A stretch of DNA of 64,000 nt from contig NZ_CP117425.1 of assembly GCF_030687295.1 (NCBI RefSeq), positions 1,306,001 through 1,370,000 of the forward strand. Direction: 5' to 3'. Both the position numbers and the translations under genes were made by a program. The stretch is from Pseudomonas beijingensis. Its GTDB lineage: Bacteria; Pseudomonadota; Gammaproteobacteria; Pseudomonadales; Pseudomonadaceae. The notes below the pieces were generated by a model. That model worked only from the letters and a program-made list of their open reading frames with translations, had not been told where the DNA came from and made no database searches. Positions within the stretch are counted from its first letter, which is position 1; every line of letters starts with the position of its first letter. This document shows positions 9,466-18,351 of the stretch, piece after piece.

Positions 9466-10032
9466 ATGCGCCAGAAACCCACCATACTCGATCGCCGGAT
9501 CGTCGCTACCAGCCGCCTGTTCTGCGTGGAAGAACTGAAATTGCGGTTTTCCAACGGTGTGGAGCGCACTTATGAGCGTCTGGCGAGCAAGGGTGCAGGC
9601 TACGGCGCGGTGATGATCGTGGCGATGCTCGACGCCGATCACGCAGTGCTGGTGGAAGAATATTGCGGCGGCACCGATGCCTATGAATTGTCCCTGCCCA
9701 AGGGCTTGATCGAGCCGGGGGAAGATGTGCTGGCGGCGGCCGAGCGGGAGCTCAAGGAAGAGGCCGGTTTCGGTGCGCGACAGTTGGAACACCTGACCGA
9801 GTTGTCGCTGTCCCCTGGCTACATGAGCCAGAAGATCCAGGTGGTGCTGGCCACCGATCTGTATGAAGAACGGCTGGAGGGCGACGAGCCCGAGCCGATG
9901 CGCGTGGACAAGGTCAACCTGCGTGAGCTCTCGGCCTTGGCGCAGAACCCGCAGTTCACCGAGGGCCGGGCCTTGGCGGCGCTGTACCTGGCCCGTGACC
10001 TGCTGATCCAGCGTGGAGCGTTCCTGTCATGA
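9466..10032 (+). CDS. nudE: ADP-compounds hydrolase NudE
   Basis: A 188-residue Nudix hydrolase. The Nudix box GLIEPGEDVLAAAERELKEE fits GX5EX7REUXEEXGU completely. NudE cleaves ADP-ribose, NADH, Ap3A and related compounds to AMP plus a phosphate ester. A TATAGT hexamer about 35 bases upstream may be the -10 element. The TGA overlaps the ATG of cysQ by four bases (ATGA), so the two are translationally coupled; both remove toxic nucleotide by-products. Confidence 0.93.
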   Translation: MRQKPTILDRRIVATSRLFCVEELKLRFSNGVERTYERLASKGAGYGAVMIVAMLDADHAVLVEEYCGGTDAYELSLPKGLIEPGEDVLAAAERELKEEAGFGARQLEHLTELSLSPGYMSQKIQVVLATDLYEERLEGDEPEPMRVDKVNLRELSALAQNPQFTEGRALAALYLARDLLIQRGAFLS

Positions 10033-10856
10033 CATTTCCTCATTCGCTGATGGCTCCGGTGGTCGAGCTGGCGCTCAAGGCCGGCGAGGCGATCCTGCCG
10101 TTCTGGCGCGCCAACGTGCAGGTCAACCATAAGGCCGACGAGTCGCCGGTGACTGCCGCAGATATGGCGGCTCATGATGTGATCGTGGCCGGGCTGACGG
10201 CGCTGGCCCCGGATATTCCCATCCTCTCCGAAGAAGACGCCGATATTGCCCAAAGCGTACGCGCCGGCTGGCAACGCTGGTGGTTGGTGGACCCATTGGA
10301 TGGCACCAAGGAATTCATTTCCGGCAGCGAAGAGTTCACTGTCAACATTGCCTTGGTGGAACAGGGGCGCGTGGTGTTCGGCGTGGTGTCGATGCCCACC
10401 AATGGTCGCTTTTACGTGGGCGGCGCAGGGCTGGGTGCCTGGCGTGGTGACAAGGGCGGTGTGCCTTTGCCGATCGCGGTTCGTGATGTATTGGCGCCGG
10501 GCGAGGCGTTCACCGTGGTCGCCAGTCGCCGGCACACCAGCCCTGAGCAGGAGCGCCTGCTGGAGGGCTTGAGTGGGAGTCTGGGCGAACTGCAACTGAC
10601 CAGTATCGGCAGTTCGTTGAAGTTTTGCCTGCTGGCCGAAGGCGCGGCGGATTGTTATCCCCGGCTGGCGCCGACCTCCCAGTGGGACACGGCCGCTGCC
10701 CAGGGCGTATTGGAAGGCGCGGGTGGCGAGGTGTTGGACTTGAGCGGTGAGCCGTTCTGTTATCCACCGCGTGAGTCGCTGTTGAATGCGTCGTTCCTGG
10801 CGTTGCCGGCGAAAGCGGCGTGGCGTGGGAAGTTGTTGGAGCTTGCTCGCTCCTGA
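10029..10856 (+). CDS. cysQ: 3'(2'),5'-bisphosphate nucleotidase CysQ
   Basis: A 275-residue inositol-monophosphatase-fold enzyme that hydrolyses 3'-phosphoadenosine 5'-phosphate to AMP, removing a by-product of sulfate assimilation. The metal-binding motifs are intact: SEEDA for the first metal ligands, DPLDGTKEF, and WDTAAAQGVLEGAGG near the C-terminus. It overlaps nudE by four bases and is followed by a REP pair rather than another gene. Confidence 0.93.
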   Translation: MTFPHSLMAPVVELALKAGEAILPFWRANVQVNHKADESPVTAADMAAHDVIVAGLTALAPDIPILSEEDADIAQSVRAGWQRWWLVDPLDGTKEFISGSEEFTVNIALVEQGRVVFGVVSMPTNGRFYVGGAGLGAWRGDKGGVPLPIAVRDVLAPGEAFTVVASRRHTSPEQERLLEGLSGSLGELQLTSIGSSLKFCLLAEGAADCYPRLAPTSQWDTAAAQGVLEGAGGEVLDLSGEPFCYPPRESLLNASFLALPAKAAWRGKLLELARS

Positions 10857-10887
10857 GCCCGGCTCGATCCCTTGTGGCAGAGAGGAT

Positions 10888-10976
10888 TGTGGGAGTAAAG
10901 CTTGCTCGCGATACAGGCGCCCCGGTTCCTGAAAGTCCGCGGCGCCTGTATCGCGGGCAAGCCTTGCTCCCACACA
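10888..10976. repeat. REP/REPIN-type inverted repeat pair
   Basis: TGTGGGAGTAAAGCTTGCTC and its mirror GCAAGCCTTGCTCCCACACA flank a GC-rich centre (GGCGCCCC...GGCGCC). It is the same family as the copy at 3706-3796 and lies between the convergent cysQ and thioesterase genes. Confidence 0.8.
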
Positions 10977-11007
10977 GAAGTACTTCGCCACGGGGTCATG
11001 CGCTGTT

Positions 11008-11463
11008 TCAGCGGTGCAATACGTACTGCCCCTCAAACTGCACCGCCACGTCCTCGCTCCCGCTATTCAACACCTGCGTTTGCAACGCCAGCCGCGCCCG
11101 TCCATAACGCCGGTAGGTGGCCAGGAAGCGCTTCCAGAGCTTTTCCTCGGGCGCTTGGCAAACCACAGTCGCATCGCGTGTCACTGGCAGCGGATAGCTG
11201 ATCTGCCCTTCCTGAATCACGATATGCCCGTCTTCGATGCCTTCCTCGCGCAGGGCCAGGTGCAGCCAGCCCCAGCCACCGAGTACGGCGCCGCAGTACA
11301 GGCTGCCCCCGAACATGGTGCTCTTGTGGTTGACGTTAGCCGCCAGCGGCAAGGACAGGCGCAGTTGCCGGGCCTGCCAATCGAGCACCTTGAGGCCCAT
11401 GTCCCGGGTCAAGGGGATGTCGTGGTGCAGGATCGATTCCAGGTAACGACTGTCGCGGTTCAT
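11008..11463 (-). CDS. YiiD C-terminal-type thioesterase
   Basis: A 151-residue hotdog-fold protein matching the C-terminal putative thioesterase domain of YiiD (FabY-like). Visible family features are NVNHKSTMFGGSLYCGAVL, which places the active-site helix, and the C-terminal GRARLALQTQV strand. In E. coli the domain is fused to an acetyltransferase; here it stands alone, which is usual in pseudomonads. It probably acts on acyl-CoA or acyl-ACP, with unknown substrate. It lies 36 bases downstream of dctD on the same strand and may be transcribed from it. Confidence 0.75.
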   Translation of the reverse strand: MNRDSRYLESILHHDIPLTRDMGLKVLDWQARQLRLSLPLAANVNHKSTMFGGSLYCGAVLGGWGWLHLALREEGIEDGHIVIQEGQISYPLPVTRDATVVCQAPEEKLWKRFLATYRRYGRARLALQTQVLNSGSEDVAVQFEGQYVLHR

Positions 11464-11499
11464 TGCGGGGCCTCTTGCTTGACGGGAAATGACGATAAT

Positions 11500-12891
11500 T
11501 CAATCAGGCTCATCGGCCGAACCCTGGCCGCTGTCGCCGAAGGTCAGGCCATGCTTGCGCAACTTGTCGTGCAGGGTCTTGCGGGGGATGCCCAGGGCTT
11601 CGGCCAGGCTGCGCACCGAGCTGTGGGGGCGGGCCAGTTCGGCGGCGATGAGGGTTTTCTCGAAGTTTTCCACCTGCTCGCTCAAGCCGCCGCTGACCAC
11701 TTCCACCGGCGCGCCCGGGCTGCCGTCGGTCGCGCTGTTGTCCAGGGCCAATTCCAGGCCCAGGGCAAAGCGTTCGGCGGCGTTCTGCAGTTCCCGGACG
11801 TTGCCTGGCCAGCTGTGACGCAGCAGCAACGCCCGTTGTGCCGGCTGCAATTCGTGAGGCGGCAGGCCATGGCGAGCACTGGCTTCGTTGGCGAAGTGCT
11901 GGAACAGCATCAGCGCATCCTCGCCCCGTTCGCGCAACGGGGGTATGCGCAGCGGCGCTACGTTCAGGCGGTAATAGAGGTCGGCGCGAAAACGCCCCTG
12001 GTCGGCGGCCTGGCGCAGGTCTTCCTTGGTCGCGGCGATGACGCGGATATCCAGCGGGATCTGTTGATTGCCCCCCAACCGTTCCACCATGCGTTCTTGC
12101 AGCAGACGCAGCAGCTTGACTTGGACATCCAGGCTCATGCTTTCGATTTCATCCAGAAACAGCGTGCCGCCGTTGGCGAACTCGAACTTGCCGATGCGGC
12201 GTTTCTGCGCGCCGGTAAAAGCACCGGGTTCGTGGCCGAACAGCTCGCTTTCCACCACCGACTCGGCCAGGGCCCCGGCGTTGATCGCCACGAAGGGGCC
12301 GTTGCGCCGGCTTGAGAGGTCGTGCAAGGCCCTGGCGACCACTTCCTTGCCGGCGCCGGTTTCACCGAGGATCAGCACATCGGCGCGGGTGGCGGCCAGT
12401 GCGCCGATCTGCTCGCGCAAGCGCAGCATTGGGGTCGACTGGCCGACCAGGCGGGCGCTGAGTTCATGACGATCGCTCAGGGCCAGGCGCAGGCTGCGGT
12501 TGTCCAGCACCAGGCGGCGCAAGGCCAGGGCCCGGCGTACGCTGTCGAGCAGATGGTCGCTGGCGAAAGGTTTTTCCAAGAAGTCGTAGGCCCCGGCGCG
12601 CATCGCCTGTACCGCCAGCGGCACGTCGCCGTGGCCGGTGATCAGCAGCACCGGTAGCTCCGGGTCCTGGGCGTGGAGTTCGCCCAGCAGTTCGAGGCCA
12701 TCCATGCCCGGCATGCGAATATCACTGACCACCACACCCGGCCAGTCACGGGGCAGTTGCCCGGCCACACCCTTGGCTTCGGCCAGGGGCAGGATTTTCA
12801 GGCCGGCCAGGTCGAGGGTCTGGCTCAAGGCCTGACGTAGATGGGGATCGTCATCGATCAGCACCACCTCAATCCGGTTATCGATGGTCAT
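11500..12891 (-). CDS. dctD: C4-dicarboxylate response regulator DctD (sigma-54 activator)
   Basis: A 463-residue NtrC-family activator. The receiver domain (about 8-125) has the acidic pair in VLIDDD and the phospho-acceptor Asp in VVVSDIRMPGMDG. The AAA+ domain has Walker A GETGAGKE, the sigma-54 contact loop GAFTGA, and Walker B GTLFLDEIE. A Fis-type HTH closes the protein. The start at 12891 overlaps the dctB stop (ATGA). With DctB it senses C4-dicarboxylates and activates dct transport genes. No dctA or dctPQM is in the window. The neighbourhood next to the rml operon matches P. aeruginosa. Confidence 0.92.
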   Translation of the reverse strand: MTIDNRIEVVLIDDDPHLRQALSQTLDLAGLKILPLAEAKGVAGQLPRDWPGVVVSDIRMPGMDGLELLGELHAQDPELPVLLITGHGDVPLAVQAMRAGAYDFLEKPFASDHLLDSVRRALALRRLVLDNRSLRLALSDRHELSARLVGQSTPMLRLREQIGALAATRADVLILGETGAGKEVVARALHDLSSRRNGPFVAINAGALAESVVESELFGHEPGAFTGAQKRRIGKFEFANGGTLFLDEIESMSLDVQVKLLRLLQERMVERLGGNQQIPLDIRVIAATKEDLRQAADQGRFRADLYYRLNVAPLRIPPLRERGEDALMLFQHFANEASARHGLPPHELQPAQRALLLRHSWPGNVRELQNAAERFALGLELALDNSATDGSPGAPVEVVSGGLSEQVENFEKTLIAAELARPHSSVRSLAEALGIPRKTLHDKLRKHGLTFGDSGQGSADEPD

Positions 12892-14702
12892 ACACTTCGG
12901 TCCTCGGACGGTTGCAGGCTCACCCCGGGCGCGCCGGCGCGCAGCTTCAGGGTGATCAGGGCGCCGCCTTCCTTGTGGTTGGCGAACGACAGTTCGCCGC
13001 CGAAGGCGCGCATCAGGGTGTCGCAGATCGCCAGCCCCAGGCCAAGGCCCTGGGTGCGCGTCTTGGTGGTGTAGAAGGGCTCGCCGGCGCGGCCCAGGGC
13101 TTCCATGCAAAACCCTGGGCCGTTATCGCGGATGTACAGGTTGACGCCGGTTTCGGTGGCCTGGGCACTGAGCCAGAGCTTGCGCGGCGGGCCTTTTTCG
13201 GTGAGCGCATCGAGAGCATTGGCCAGCAGGTTGCCGAGTACTTGGCGCAGGCGGGTTTCGCCGGCCTCGACCCACAGCGTGGCGGCCGGTAGGTCGCGGA
13301 TCAGTTCCACTTCCATGCTTCGCCGACGTTTGGCGAGCAGCGCCAGGGCATCGTCCAGCGCCGGCTGCAGGGCGACGCTTTCCGGGGCGTGGCGGTCGCG
13401 GCGGGCGAAGGCGCGCAGGTGGGCGATGATCGACGCCATGCGCCCGGTCAGTTCGCTGATCAGCTTGAGGTTGCCGCGGGCATCCTCGGTGCGTTGGTGA
13501 TCGAGCAATATCTCGGCGTTTTCCGCGTAGCTGCGAATCGCCGCCAGCGGCTGGTTGAGCTCGTGGCTGATGCTCGCCGACATGGTGCCCAGAGCCGACA
13601 GCTTGCCGGCCTGCACCAGATCATCCTGGGCACGGACCAATTCCTGCTGGGCCTGCTCGCGCTCCAGCACTTCCTGCTTCAAACGTCGGTTCAATCCTTC
13701 CAGGTCACTGGTCCGTTCGGCCACCCGGCCCTCCAGTTCCTGACGGGCCTTGGCTTCGAAGGCGATCCGGTCCAGGTAATGGCGCCTGCGTTGCATCATC
13801 AACCCGAGCAACAGCATCAAGACCAGCAACGCCGCGCCACCGATGGCGACCACGGTGCGCACCGGACGGTCGATCAGCGTGCGCGGGGCGAGAATGCTCA
13901 CGCTCCAGCCGGTTTCTTCGATGGATTGGGTCTGGGTCAGCCAGGCGTTGGCATCCAGGTTCAGTGGCTTGGGATCGCGGGTTGGATAAGGTTGTACCGC
14001 GCTGATGGCCTTGCGCTCATCGTCACCCAACGGCCGGGTCGCACGAAATCGCCATTCCTGGCGTGATGTGAGAATGACCACGCCATTATGGTCAGTCACC
14101 AGCAACTGTTCCGGGGTCTTGCCCCACAGGCTTTCGGTGTGGTCGAGGTCGACCTTGACCACCAGCACGCCGATGACTTTTTCGCGGTCGTGCACGGCGG
14201 CGGCGAAGAAATAACCGCGCTTGGCCGACGTGGTGCCCAAGCCGAAGAAGCGACCCAGGCGCCCGGCCATGGCTTCGATGAAGTACGGTCGGAAGGCGAA
14301 ATTACGCCCGACGAAACTGTCGTGTTTGTCCCAGTTCGACGCGGCCAGGGTCTTACCGGAAGGGTCCATCAGGTACATGACTTCGGCGCCGGTCTGGGTG
14401 CTGATGTTTTTCAGCAGCCGGTTGGCGTTGCCTTGGGTCACGCCGTCGTCCGGGGCCGACAGGGCGGCGCGCAGGGCCGGCAGCTCGCCGAGAATCTGTG
14501 GCAGCACCTCATAGCGGTGCAGCGTGCCCAACAGGTTGGCGACGTAAAGGTCCAGGGTCTGGCGGTTCTGCCCAGCCAGTTCACTGCGGTAATAACGCTC
14601 GGCCAGGTGCTCCAACGGCCACAGCAACGGCGCCAGGCACAGCGCGAGCAAGGCCAGGCTGCGCCAACGGGGTCTGCGGGGAAGGGTGGAATTCATGAGC
14701 AT
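12888..14702 (-). CDS. dctB: C4-dicarboxylate sensor histidine kinase DctB
   Basis: A membrane histidine kinase of about 604 residues. One TM helix lies at about 15-33, then a periplasmic double-Cache sensor (about 40-275), a second TM at about 283-305, a coiled coil, and the kinase core. The H-box is SASISHELNQPLAAIRSYAEN, and the ATPase has an N-box (NLLANALDAL), DNGPGF and GLGLGLAICD. Start codons at 14702 and 14696 are both possible; neither has a strong ribosome site. It is the sensor partner of DctD, with which it overlaps by four bases. Confidence 0.92.
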   Translation of the reverse strand: MLMNSTLPRRPRWRSLALLALCLAPLLWPLEHLAERYYRSELAGQNRQTLDLYVANLLGTLHRYEVLPQILGELPALRAALSAPDDGVTQGNANRLLKNISTQTGAEVMYLMDPSGKTLAASNWDKHDSFVGRNFAFRPYFIEAMAGRLGRFFGLGTTSAKRGYFFAAAVHDREKVIGVLVVKVDLDHTESLWGKTPEQLLVTDHNGVVILTSRQEWRFRATRPLGDDERKAISAVQPYPTRDPKPLNLDANAWLTQTQSIEETGWSVSILAPRTLIDRPVRTVVAIGGAALLVLMLLLGLMMQRRRHYLDRIAFEAKARQELEGRVAERTSDLEGLNRRLKQEVLEREQAQQELVRAQDDLVQAGKLSALGTMSASISHELNQPLAAIRSYAENAEILLDHQRTEDARGNLKLISELTGRMASIIAHLRAFARRDRHAPESVALQPALDDALALLAKRRRSMEVELIRDLPAATLWVEAGETRLRQVLGNLLANALDALTEKGPPRKLWLSAQATETGVNLYIRDNGPGFCMEALGRAGEPFYTTKTRTQGLGLGLAICDTLMRAFGGELSFANHKEGGALITLKLRAGAPGVSLQPSEDRSV

Positions 14703-14764
14703 CGGGAGCCTGTGGTGACAGGCGTATTATGCCTAGTTGCTTCGCAAATACTATTTGTAAGGCC

Positions 14765-15649
14765 TTACCAGGCTTGTCCGGCAAGGCACTGTTGCAGCGC
14801 GTTTCGCCAGTCGGGTTGGCTCACCGCCCATTCCTTGAGCAGGCGGCTGCAATCCAGGCGCGAGTTCAACGGCCGAGGGGCCGGCGTCGGATAGTCGCTG
14901 GATGCAATGGGCTCTAGCAGCGCACACGGCTTGTGTCGTTCGAGCAGGTTTTCGCCGATGGCCTGGGCGAAACCGAACCAGGAAGTCTCGCCCCGGGCCG
15001 TCAGGTGATAGGTGCCCCAGGCTCCGGGTTGACCGGCCTGCCAGCGCTCGATCAGTTGGGCGGTGCTGTCGGCAATGGTGCCGGCCCAGGTTGGTGCGCC
15101 AATCTGATCGGCCACCACCCGCAGTTGCGGTTTTTCCTGCAGCAGGCGCTGCATGGTCAACAGGAAGTTGCGGCCCTCGGTGGAGTAGACCCAACTGGTG
15201 CGCAGGATCAGGTGCTGGCCGCCAGCCTGGCGGATGGCATTTTCGCCGGCCAGTTTACTGCGCCCGTAGACACTCAGCGGGTTGGGCGTGTCGTCTTCGG
15301 TGTAGGGAGCGGGCTTGAGCCCATCGAAGACGTAGTCGGTGGAGTAGTGAATCAACGGTATGCCTAGTTCGACCGCGGCCTGGGCCAGGATGCCCGGTGC
15401 CGTGGCGTTGATGGCAAAGGCTTGTTCCGGCTCGCTCTCGGCCTGGTCGACGGCTGTGTGGGCGGCGGCATTGATGATCAGGCCGGGCCTCAGGGCCTCG
15501 ATGGGCGCGCGCAGGGAATCCGCCTGCGCCAGGTCGAGCTGGTCGCTGCCGCGTACGAGCAACTCGCCCATGCCGCTCAGGCGCGATTGAAGCGCCCGGG
15601 AAACCTGGCCATTCTGGCCGATAATCAGGATGCGCAGGGGGGTATTCAT
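14765..15649 (-). CDS. rfbD: dTDP-4-dehydrorhamnose reductase
   Basis: A 294-residue short-chain reductase catalysing the last step of dTDP-L-rhamnose synthesis. The nucleotide-binding start is ILIIGQNGQVSRALQ, and the catalytic YxxxK is YGRSK. The ATG at 15649 overlaps the rfbC stop by four bases. It is the last gene of the rfbB-A-C-D operon, which supplies rhamnose for LPS and, in some pseudomonads, rhamnolipid. The 60-base gap to dctB makes read-through possible. Confidence 0.93.
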   Translation of the reverse strand: MNTPLRILIIGQNGQVSRALQSRLSGMGELLVRGSDQLDLAQADSLRAPIEALRPGLIINAAAHTAVDQAESEPEQAFAINATAPGILAQAAVELGIPLIHYSTDYVFDGLKPAPYTEDDTPNPLSVYGRSKLAGENAIRQAGGQHLILRTSWVYSTEGRNFLLTMQRLLQEKPQLRVVADQIGAPTWAGTIADSTAQLIERWQAGQPGAWGTYHLTARGETSWFGFAQAIGENLLERHKPCALLEPIASSDYPTPAPRPLNSRLDCSRLLKEWAVSQPDWRNALQQCLAGQAW

Positions 15650-16191
15650 GGGAACAGGTCTGCCTCGTGCAAGGCCTTGCCGTTCTGGTCCTTGGCCGAG
15701 AGGATCGGCGCGCCTTCCAGCTCCCAGTCGATGGCCAGTTGCGGGTCGTCCCAGCGAATGCAGCGTTCGGCCGAGGGCGCGTAGTAATCGGTGGTCTTGT
15801 AGAGGAAGTCCGCCGATTCGCTCAGCACGACGAAGCCGTGGGCAAATCCTGGTGGTACCCACAACTGCCGATGGTTCTGCGCCGACAGGCGAACGCCTGC
15901 CCATTGGCCAAAGGTCGGCGAACTGCGGCGAATGTCCACCGCGATATCGAGCACCTCCCCGGCAGTGACGCGCACGAGTTTCCCCTGGGGCTGTTCGATC
16001 TGGTAGTGCAGGCCCCGCAGCACGCCCCGGGTGGAGCGTGAATGGTTGTCCTGGACGAACTGCAGGGTGCAGCCGGTTGCCTCGGCAAACGCCCGGGCAT
16101 TGAAGCTTTCGTAGAAAAACCCCCGATCGTCACCGAAGACTTTCGGTTCGATGATCAGGACGTCCGGCAAACGGGTGGCGATGACGTTCAA
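15646..16191 (-). CDS. rfbC: dTDP-4-dehydrorhamnose 3,5-epimerase
   Basis: A 181-residue cupin-fold epimerase. The catalytic region reads [18 protein letters not shown] and includes the active-site histidine. The start is TTG at 16191: the TTGA overlaps the rfbA stop, a GGAGAA ribosome site lies eight bases upstream, and no in-frame ATG is nearby. Translation is therefore probably coupled to rfbA, and the weak codon may hold epimerase levels below those of its neighbours. Confidence 0.93.
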   Translation of the reverse strand: MNVIATRLPDVLIIEPKVFGDDRGFFYESFNARAFAEATGCTLQFVQDNHSRSTRGVLRGLHYQIEQPQGKLVRVTAGEVLDIAVDIRRSSPTFGQWAGVRLSAQNHRQLWVPPGFAHGFVVLSESADFLYKTTDYYAPSAERCIRWDDPQLAIDWELEGAPILSAKDQNGKALHEADLFP

Positions 16192-17063
16192 CGTGTTTCT
16201 CCGGCGATCTTGAACAGGTACTGGCCGTAGCCGGTCTTGCCAAAATACTGGGCGCGCTCAAGGATATGTTCGCGGCTGACCCAACCTTGCTGGTAGGCAA
16301 TTTCTTCCAGGCACGCCACTTTCAGGCCTTGGCGATGTTCGATGGTCTGCACGTACTGCGAGGCTTCCAGCAGGCTGTCGTGGGTGCCGGTGTCCAGCCA
16401 GGCAAACCCACGGCCGAAGCGCTCGACGTGCAGGTCGCCGCGTTGCAGATACACATTGTTGACGTCGGTGATTTCCAGTTCGCCACGTTTGGATGGCTTG
16501 ATGGCCTTGGCGATCTCGATCACGTCGTTGTCGTAGAAGTACAGGCCGGTCACCGCGTAGCTGGATTTAGGCGCGGTGGGTTTTTCTTCGATTGACATCG
16601 CCCGCCCTTCTGAGTCGAAGTCGATCACGCCAAATCGCTCAGGGTCCTTGACCCAGTAGCCGAACACTGTCGCGCCACTTGTCCGGTTGATGGCCGTCTG
16701 CAGTTGCTCGCCGAAATACTGGCCGTGGAAAATGTTGTCGCCCAGGATCAGGCACACCGAGTCGCCGCCAATGAACTGCTCGCCAATCAGGAACGCCTGG
16801 GCCAAGCCATCGGGTGATGGCTGCTCGGCGTAGCTGAACTGCACGCCAAACTGCTGGCCGTCGCCCAACAGGTTGCGGTATTGCGGCAGGTCCTGAGGGG
16901 TAGAAATGATCAGGATGTCCTTGATGCCCGCGAGCATCAGCACCGAGATCGGGTAATAAATCATCGGCTTGTCATAAATCGGCAGTAGCTGCTTGGAAAC
17001 CCCGAGAGTAATCGGGTGCAGGCGGGTGCCGGAACCGCCGGCCAGGACAATGCCCTTCATCAT
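16188..17063 (-). CDS. rfbA: Glucose-1-phosphate thymidylyltransferase
   Basis: A 291-residue nucleotidyltransferase making dTDP-glucose, the entry step of dTDP-rhamnose synthesis. The sugar-nucleotide-binding signature [20 protein letters not shown] is at the N-terminus, and ILGDNIFHG carries the metal-binding aspartate. Two adjacent ATGs at 17063 and 17060 overlap the rfbB stop (ATGATGA). A longer upstream frame would run through rfbB and is not used. Confidence 0.94.
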   Translation of the reverse strand: MMKGIVLAGGSGTRLHPITLGVSKQLLPIYDKPMIYYPISVLMLAGIKDILIISTPQDLPQYRNLLGDGQQFGVQFSYAEQPSPDGLAQAFLIGEQFIGGDSVCLILGDNIFHGQYFGEQLQTAINRTSGATVFGYWVKDPERFGVIDFDSEGRAMSIEEKPTAPKSSYAVTGLYFYDNDVIEIAKAIKPSKRGELEITDVNNVYLQRGDLHVERFGRGFAWLDTGTHDSLLEASQYVQTIEHRQGLKVACLEEIAYQQGWVSREHILERAQYFGKTGYGQYLFKIAGETR

Positions 17064-18142
17064 GCAATTGCATCCTTGTTGTCGAGCGAGCCCAGGCGCT
17101 CGCCCTGATAACTGCCGTCCTGGACACGTTGGCACCACAGCAGGTTTTCGAGGTACCACTGCACCGTCTTGCGCAGCCCGGTCTCGAAGGTTTCCTGAGG
17201 TGTCCAGCCCAGTTCCCGTTCGATCTTGCTGGCGTCGATGGCGTAGCGCAGGTCATGGCCGGGGCGATCCTGGACGAAGCTGATCAGGTCGGCATAGTGC
17301 TCCACCCCTTCGGGTTTACGTGGCGCCAGTTCTTCGAGCAGCGCGCAGATGCTGCGCACCACGTCGATGTTTTTCTGCTCGTTGTGCCCGCCAATGTTGT
17401 ACGTCTCGCCGATCGCGCCCTGGGTGACGACCTTGAGCAGCGCACGGGCATGGTCTTCGACGAACAGCCAGTCGCGCACTTGCTGGCCGTTGCCGTAGAC
17501 CGGCAGCGGTTTACCAGCCAGCGCGTTGAGAATCACCAGGGGAATCAATTTTTCGGGGAAATGAAACGGCCCGTAGTTGTTCGAGCAGTTGGTCAGCAGC
17601 ACGGGCAAGCCGTAAGTGCGTTGCCAGGCGCGGACCAAGTGGTCGGACGCCGCCTTGCTCGCCGAATACGGTGAGCTTGGGGCATAGGCAGTGGTTTCGG
17701 TGAACAGATCATCCACGCCGTGCAAGTCGCCATACACTTCGTCGGTGGAGATGTGGTGGAAGCGAAACGCGCGTTGCTGCGGTTCGGCCAGGGCCTGCCA
17801 GTAGGCGCGGGTGGCTTCCAGGAGGCTGTAGGTGCCCACAATGTTGGTCTGGATGAAGTCCGCCGGGCCATCGATGGAGCGGTCCACATGGGACTCGGCC
17901 GCCAGGTGCATGATGGCCTCAGGCTGGAATCGCGCCAGCACCGCACTGACGGTCGCTTGATCGACAATATCGGCCTGGACGAATTCGTAGCGGCTGTCGT
18001 GATCGATGCTGCTCAGCGATTCGAGATTGCCAGCGTAGGTCAACTTGTCGAGGTTCAGGACCTGGTGCTCGGTATCGAGAATCAAGTGCCGTATGAGCGC
18101 CGAGCCGATGAAGCCCGCACCGCCAGTGATGAGAATGCGCAT
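17060..18142 (-). CDS. rfbB: dTDP-glucose 4,6-dehydratase
   Basis: A 360-residue extended short-chain dehydratase and first gene of the operon. The NAD-binding GGAGFIGS is at residues 7-14, the catalytic TDEVYGD follows, and [10 protein letters not shown] supplies the YxxxK pair. The ATG at 18142 begins exactly where the Rossmann fold starts. The promoter must lie in the 209-base gap that it shares with the divergent fusion gene at 18352. Confidence 0.94.
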   Translation of the reverse strand: MRILITGGAGFIGSALIRHLILDTEHQVLNLDKLTYAGNLESLSSIDHDSRYEFVQADIVDQATVSAVLARFQPEAIMHLAAESHVDRSIDGPADFIQTNIVGTYSLLEATRAYWQALAEPQQRAFRFHHISTDEVYGDLHGVDDLFTETTAYAPSSPYSASKAASDHLVRAWQRTYGLPVLLTNCSNNYGPFHFPEKLIPLVILNALAGKPLPVYGNGQQVRDWLFVEDHARALLKVVTQGAIGETYNIGGHNEQKNIDVVRSICALLEELAPRKPEGVEHYADLISFVQDRPGHDLRYAIDASKIERELGWTPQETFETGLRKTVQWYLENLLWCQRVQDGSYQGERLGSLDNKDAIA

Positions 18143-18351
18143 CCGGTTAAAGCCTTTTTCCGTGGGACCACAAAGCATAGGCGCATAGCTTGTCGGCAAG
18201 GCGGGAGCGGTGCAAGCGAATATCCCACGGATGCACCCTCCCCACACAGCGTCTCGAGGGGACTGTGCATATTTTTGAACAGAGGGGTTGCTTATCCTCC
18301 GACTCAGTGGCGAGATAGGCATCCGAACAAAACCACCTCAGGGGTCCTTGT

